Assembly: GCF_004569635.1 (NCBI RefSeq)
Contig: NZ_SPOZ01000007.1
Location: forward strand, 20,511-84,510
Origin: Streptococcus sp. LYSM12
GTDB taxonomy: Bacteria > Bacillota > Bacilli > Lactobacillales > Streptococcaceae
DNA length: 64,000 nt
Direction of reading: 5' to 3'
Both the position numbers and the translations under genes were made by a program. Positions 59,792 through 64,000 of the stretch are shown piece after piece; position 1 is the first letter of the stretch, and the number at the start of each line of letters is the position of its first letter. The notes under the pieces are model-generated. The model saw only the letters and a list, made by a program, of their open reading frames with translations, did no database searches and was not told the origin of the DNA.

Positions 59792-61059
59792 TGGAAGAAA
59801 AATTTTTAAAAGTGACACAAAAAGGTCGCTTTTTTGATAAACATAAGGCAGTCCTTATTGCAGTTTCAGGTGGAAAAGATTCGATGAATCTACTCCATCT
59901 TCTCTATAAATACCAAGCCATTTTTGATATACGAATTGGGATTGCTCACGTCAATCATCAGCAGCGACAAGAAGCGCTTGAGGAAGAACATTATATCAAG
60001 GAATGGGCTCAAAGACGGGAGATTCCTTTTTATGTTTCTTATTTTGAAGGAAAATTTTCCGAAGAAGCAGCCCGCACGATGCGCTATGACTTTTTTGCAG
60101 AGGTGATGAAAAAACATCAGTATACAGCATTGGTCACGGCTCATCATGCTGACGACCAGGCGGAGACGATTTTGATGCGTTTGATTCGAGGAAGTCGTTT
60201 GGTACATCTAGCAGGAATGAAGATTGTTCAACCTTTTGCAGGAGGAGAAGTGATCCGTCCTTTATTATCTTTTCGTAAGAGTGAATTGATGGATCTAGTT
60301 CATTTCGAAGATGAAAGTAATGACTCTCCGATTTACTTTAGAAATCGTGTTCGCAACAACTATCTTCCTTTATTGATGAATGAAAACCCTCAGTTTTCAT
60401 CTGCTCTATTGCATGTAGGAAAAGAGGCAGACTATCTTCATCAAGCACTTAGGGAATTAACCAGTCATATTGACATCAGGAATCTGTCAGAGTTTCAAGC
60501 ACAAACAGAAGCTGTTCGTTATTTTTTGTTACAGCAATATCTAGAACAGTTTCCAGAACTTCATCTAACACGGGAGCAATTTCAGCAAGTATTAGGTATC
60601 CTTGCAACCAAGGCAAATTACCAACACCATTTAAAAGGGAACTATTACCTTATAAAAGACTATCAGACTTTCATTATTACAAAAATCCAACCTAAGACGG
60701 ATAGGCAAGAAGAACAATACGTGATAGAATCAGAGGGTGTTTTTCAGTATGGACGATTTATTTTTTCATTAAATGAGCCACTGGACCAACCAGACCAGAT
60801 TCTTTATCTTCAAGCTAATCATCCGATTGTTTTGCGGGGGAGAACTGCTGGTGATACTATCTTACTTCATTCAATCAACAAGAAAGTACGCCGTTATTTT
60901 ATTGACCAAAAAATCCCTCAAAAATTACGAAATGAGGCTGTTGTGATTGAGCAAGCTGGAAAAATTTATGGAATTGCGAATATGGTTGCCAGTGATTTGA
61001 GTAAATCAGCAAAAAGTGATATAATCAAAGCTGCATTATATATAAAAATGAAAGAGTGA
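59791..61059 (+). CDS. tilS: tRNA(Ile)-lysidine synthetase
   Basis: 422 residues. The PP-loop is ISGGKDS-type (VSGGKDSMNLLHLL near 27), with HHADDQAETILMRLIRG near 115, and C-terminal TilS domains (about 230-420). It makes lysidine at tRNA-Ile2 position 34 so that the tRNA reads AUA. The ATG overlaps the stop of the gene before it (TAATG). Confidence 0.96.
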   Translation: MEEKFLKVTQKGRFFDKHKAVLIAVSGGKDSMNLLHLLYKYQAIFDIRIGIAHVNHQQRQEALEEEHYIKEWAQRREIPFYVSYFEGKFSEEAARTMRYDFFAEVMKKHQYTALVTAHHADDQAETILMRLIRGSRLVHLAGMKIVQPFAGGEVIRPLLSFRKSELMDLVHFEDESNDSPIYFRNRVRNNYLPLLMNENPQFSSALLHVGKEADYLHQALRELTSHIDIRNLSEFQAQTEAVRYFLLQQYLEQFPELHLTREQFQQVLGILATKANYQHHLKGNYYLIKDYQTFIITKIQPKTDRQEEQYVIESEGVFQYGRFIFSLNEPLDQPDQILYLQANHPIVLRGRTAGDTILLHSINKKVRRYFIDQKIPQKLRNEAVVIEQAGKIYGIANMVASDLSKSAKSDIIKAALYIKMKE

Positions 61060-61066
61060 ATGAAAT

Positions 61067-61609
61067 ATGTTGGAAAAAGATATCAAAAAGATTCTTATTT
61101 CAGAAGAAGAAATTGTTGCAAAAAGCAAGGAATTAGGGAAGATTTTAACAGAAGATTATGCTGGAAAAACTCCCTTGTTGGTTGGTATTTTAAAAGGTTC
61201 TATTCCTTTTATGGCAGAACTTATAAAACATATCGACACTCATATTGAAATGGACTTTATGGTCGTATCTAGCTATCACGGTGGTACTGAAAGTAGTGGT
61301 ACTGTCAAGATTATTAAGGACCTGGATACAGATGTTGCAGGTCGTGATGTCCTCTTTATTGAAGATATTATTGATACAGGACGCACATTGAAAGAATTGC
61401 AAGAATTGTTTGCTTTGCGACAAGCAGCTTCTATTAAAATTGCAACTCTTCTTGATAAACCAGAAGGTCGTGTGGTGGAGATTGATCCAGACTATACCTG
61501 TTTTACAATTCCAAATGAATTTGTTGTAGGATTCGGTCTAGATTATGATGAGAATTACCGCAATATTCCTTATATAGGAGTATTAAAAGAGGAAGTTTAT
61601 TCAAATTAG
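61067..61609 (+). CDS. hpt: Hypoxanthine-guanine phosphoribosyltransferase
   Basis: 180 residues, starting [20 protein letters not shown]. The PRPP loop is [16 protein letters not shown] near 97, and [20 protein letters not shown] is the base-binding end. It salvages hypoxanthine and guanine. It starts 7 bases after tilS. Confidence 0.97.
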   Translation: MLEKDIKKILISEEEIVAKSKELGKILTEDYAGKTPLLVGILKGSIPFMAELIKHIDTHIEMDFMVVSSYHGGTESSGTVKIIKDLDTDVAGRDVLFIEDIIDTGRTLKELQELFALRQAASIKIATLLDKPEGRVVEIDPDYTCFTIPNEFVVGFGLDYDENYRNIPYIGVLKEEVYSN

Positions 61610-61630
61610 AAAAAGGTTACTATAGTATTT

Positions 61631-63607
61631 ATGAACAATCAAAACAACAAAGGATTTATCCGAAATCCTTTTCTTCTTATTTTAATTATTGCAACTGTCG
61701 TTACAGCCTATCAATTTTTTAAAGCAGGTAGTCAAGTTTCAACTCATGAGATTAGCTATTCACAAGTTGTAACAGAGTTAAAAGATGGTAACGTGACAGA
61801 TGTTACTTATCAACCAAATGGTAGTGTTGTTGAAATTTCAGGAACTTATAAAAAGCCAAAGGTTGCAGAAAGCAAGGCTGCCGAATCGATTAAATTATTC
61901 CAAGTTTCTGCTAAGGCGAGCTATCAAAAATTTACGTCTACCATGTTACCAGCTGACTCGGCAGTAGATGATTTACAAACACTGGCAAAAGAACATGATG
62001 TAAAAGTAACTGTAAAGCCTGAAAGTTCTAATAGTTTGTGGTTAACTATCTTTATTAATATTTTTCCCTTGATTATTTTTGGTATCTTCTTTGTCATGAT
62101 GATGAATCAAGGTGGCGGTGGTGCACGAGGTGCTATGAACTTTGGCCGTAACAAGGCTAAGGCGTTAGAAAAAAGTAATGTGAAAGTTCGTTTTTCTGAT
62201 GTAGCTGGGGCAGAAGAAGAAAAACAGGAATTAGTAGAAGTTGTTGAATTCTTAAAAGACCCGAAGCGTTTTACTAAATTGGGAGCACGAATTCCTGCAG
62301 GTGTTCTCCTTGAAGGACCTCCAGGGACAGGTAAAACACTCCTAGCAAAAGCTGTTGCTGGAGAAGCGGGTGTTCCATTCTTTAGTATATCTGGTTCTGA
62401 CTTTGTAGAGATGTTTGTCGGTGTTGGTGCTAGTCGTGTCCGTTCGCTCTTTGAAGATGCTAAGAAAGCTGCACCAGCTATCATCTTTATCGACGAAATT
62501 GATGCCGTTGGACGTCAGCGTGGCATCGGTATGGGGGGCGGAAATGATGAACGTGAGCAAACCCTCAATCAATTACTGATTGAAATGGATGGCTTTGCTG
62601 GGAACGAGGGAATCATCGTGATTGCGGCAACCAACCGTAGTGATGTATTGGATCCAGCCCTTCTTCGTCCTGGCCGGTTTGACCGTAAAGTCTTAGTTGG
62701 ACGACCAGATGTAAAAGGTCGAGAGGCTATTTTGAAAGTTCATGCCAAAAACAAACCGTTGGCAGATGATGTTGATTTGAAATTAGTTGCCCAACAAACA
62801 CCAGGATTTGTTGGTGCAGATTTAGAAAATGTATTGAATGAAGCAGCTCTTGTCGCTGCTCGTCAGAATAAAGTAGCGATTGATGCTTCAGATATTGATG
62901 AAGCAGAAGATCGTGTCATTGCAGGACCGTCTAAGAAAGATCGTCAGGTTTCAAAACGTGAGCGAGAAATGGTAGCCTATCATGAGGCAGGTCACACCAT
63001 TGTTGGGCTTGTTCTTTCAAATGCACGTGAAGTTCATAAAGTAACTATTGTTCCTCGTGGTCGTGCAGGTGGGTATATGATAGCCTTGCCAAAAGAAGAC
63101 CAAATGCTTCTATCTAAAGAAGATATGAAAGAACAATTAGCAGGTCTTATGGGTGGTCGTGTGGCAGAAGAAATTATTTTCAATGCTCAAACAACGGGAG
63201 CTGCCAATGACTTTGAGCAAGCAACTCAAATGGCACGGGCTATGGTTGCAGAATATGGAATGAGTGATAAGATGGGACCGATGCAGTATGAAGGAAATCA
63301 TGCGATGTTTGGTGGCTATACGACACAAAAACATATCTCAGAGCAGACCGCTTATGAATTGGATAATGAAGTTCGCAACTTATTAAACGAAGCGCGTGAG
63401 AAAGCAGCTGAAATCATTCAAGCTAACCGTGAAACTCATAAATTGATTGCAGAGGCCTTATTGAAATATGAAACATTGGATAGTGTTCAAATCAAATCAC
63501 TCTATGAAACTGGCCAAATGCCAGCAGATACTGAGCATCTTGATGAAGAAGATATCCGTCCACTTTCATACGATGAAATAAAAGAAAAAATGCAAGATGA
63601 TAAATAA
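61631..63607 (+). CDS. ftsH: ATP-dependent zinc metalloprotease FtsH
   Basis: 658 residues. Two membrane segments (about 10-28 and 138-158) flank an external domain. The AAA module has GPPGTGKT near 229 and [11 protein letters not shown] near 287, with the second region of homology around 330 ([19 protein letters not shown]). The zinc motif is HEAGH near 451. It degrades membrane and regulatory proteins. A strong terminator follows. Confidence 0.98.
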   Translation: MNNQNNKGFIRNPFLLILIIATVVTAYQFFKAGSQVSTHEISYSQVVTELKDGNVTDVTYQPNGSVVEISGTYKKPKVAESKAAESIKLFQVSAKASYQKFTSTMLPADSAVDDLQTLAKEHDVKVTVKPESSNSLWLTIFINIFPLIIFGIFFVMMMNQGGGGARGAMNFGRNKAKALEKSNVKVRFSDVAGAEEEKQELVEVVEFLKDPKRFTKLGARIPAGVLLEGPPGTGKTLLAKAVAGEAGVPFFSISGSDFVEMFVGVGASRVRSLFEDAKKAAPAIIFIDEIDAVGRQRGIGMGGGNDEREQTLNQLLIEMDGFAGNEGIIVIAATNRSDVLDPALLRPGRFDRKVLVGRPDVKGREAILKVHAKNKPLADDVDLKLVAQQTPGFVGADLENVLNEAALVAARQNKVAIDASDIDEAEDRVIAGPSKKDRQVSKREREMVAYHEAGHTIVGLVLSNAREVHKVTIVPRGRAGGYMIALPKEDQMLLSKEDMKEQLAGLMGGRVAEEIIFNAQTTGAANDFEQATQMARAMVAEYGMSDKMGPMQYEGNHAMFGGYTTQKHISEQTAYELDNEVRNLLNEAREKAAEIIQANRETHKLIAEALLKYETLDSVQIKSLYETGQMPADTEHLDEEDIRPLSYDEIKEKMQDDK

Positions 63608-63622
63608 CAACATCTTAACATT

Positions 63623-63665
63623 AGTAGTGAGGAAATCTCCGACGGGGAAGTCCTCACTACTTTTC
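63623..63665 (+). terminator. Intrinsic terminator after ftsH
   Basis: AGTAGTGAGGA (63623-63633) pairs perfectly with TCCTCACTACT (63651-63661), then TTTT. Confidence 0.85.
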
Positions 63666-63883
63666 ATTTGTATAAAATCAGTCTCATTGTTAACTGTAGT
63701 GGATTGCAGACAAGTTATGTTCGCTCAAAAATCATTCCTATCGTTCTTGACTCATCTTGCTGAACCGTATCTACTTTTACTTTGTTTTCCAAGTTTTTTA
63801 GAACGTTTCAAACTCAGAGAACCCCCATACGTTTCAAGATTTAAGCAAAAACGAAAAAAAGTAGAAAAAAAAGAAAAAAGTTA
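63666..63883. other. Intergenic AT-rich stretch, no gene
   Basis: Between the ftsH terminator and the rRNA promoter. The last part is very A-rich (A runs at 63850-63880), like the UP element of stable-RNA promoters. I see no supported gene. Confidence 0.6.
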
Positions 63884-63912
63884 TTGACAAAGCGAAAATG
63901 AGGTGATATACT
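63884..63912 (+). promoter_or_regulatory. Ribosomal RNA operon promoter
   Basis: TTGACA, 17 bp, TATACT behind an A-rich upstream run. Confidence 0.85.
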
Positions 63913-63918
63913 GATATA

Positions 63919-64000
63919 GTTGTCGCTTGAGAGAGCAGACAGGAAAGACCTTTGAAAATTAAAGAAGACGAACCAAACGTGCAGGGGTAGTTTGTAGTTG
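63919..64000 (+). other. rRNA operon leader (16S gene begins beyond the window)
   Basis: The sequence ends CTTTGAAAATTAAAGAAGACG and ACCAAACGTGCAGGG, the pre-16S leader common in streptococci. The mature 16S start is not reached. Confidence 0.75.

Noticed and set aside
63597..63887. Plus-strand open frame of 96 codons after ftsH
   Set aside because: It runs through the ftsH terminator and the A-rich upstream part of the rRNA promoter, overlaps the ftsH end and has no ribosome site.

Overview
The window looks like a low-GC Streptococcus chromosome, most likely Streptococcus suis or a close relative. It spans the chromosomal origin (htrA-parB-dnaA-dnaN) and the conserved downstream block ychF-pth-mfd-rqcP-divIC-tilS-hpt-ftsH, and it ends in the promoter and leader of a ribosomal RNA operon. 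The genus call rests on gene order and protein features read by eye. The species call is an inference.

Region 1 (1 to about 37.76 kb) is most of an integrative and conjugative element (ICE) with every gene on the minus strand. Its left end lies outside the window. From its right end leftward it holds: a run of small unknown genes with a primase-type replication protein; an operon of small membrane proteins with a CPYC thioredoxin-like protein; a hairpin-rich, CACAC-repeat-rich candidate oriT; a mobilisation operon (two ribbon-helix-helix-like proteins, a secreted nuclease, a coiled-coil protein, a PD-(D/E)XK-like protein and a MobL-type relaxase); an 1814-residue Toprim/LtrC-like/metallopeptidase protein; topB and a Clp-type AAA+ ATPase; an operon with a VirB2-like pilin, a VirB8-like protein, two LPXTG surface proteins (one of the antigen I/II type) and an SSB; an acyltransferase cargo gene; the VirD4 coupling protein; a lipoprotein; VirB6 plus a BRCT protein; a small VirB3-like protein; and the N-terminus of VirB4.

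Seven transcription units of this element start with the same roughly 40-bp promoter module (TTGTCC, 18 bp, (C/A/G)ATTAT, flanked by CTTA repeats 25 nt apart), which suggests one regulon. The element also carries at least seven exact copies of the palindrome TTCAGCTGAA, and I saw none in the chromosomal part. Its right end lies just upstream of a near-consensus sigma-A promoter for a YitT-family gene. That is the target preference described for the TnGBS family of DDE-transposase ICEs, so I propose a TnGBS-like element.

Region 2 (37.8 to 47.6 kb) is chromosomal: yitT, an ABC-F ATPase, a YfhO-type membrane protein, tRNA-Asn/tRNA-Glu (minus) and tRNA-Arg (plus), a DUF1275 protein, rlmH with a perfect parS site at its stop codon, htrA with a CiaR-like direct repeat on its promoter, and parB. 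MITE-like repeats with terminal inverted repeats lie in the intergenic spaces (three copies in the window).

Region 3 (47.6 to 64 kb) is oriC with DnaA boxes on both sides of dnaA, then dnaN, a lipid kinase, DUF951, an XRE regulator, ychF, pth-mfd-rqcP-divIC-(41-aa gene)-serine hydrolase-tilS-hpt-ftsH as a tightly packed plus-strand cluster, a strong terminator, and the rRNA promoter.
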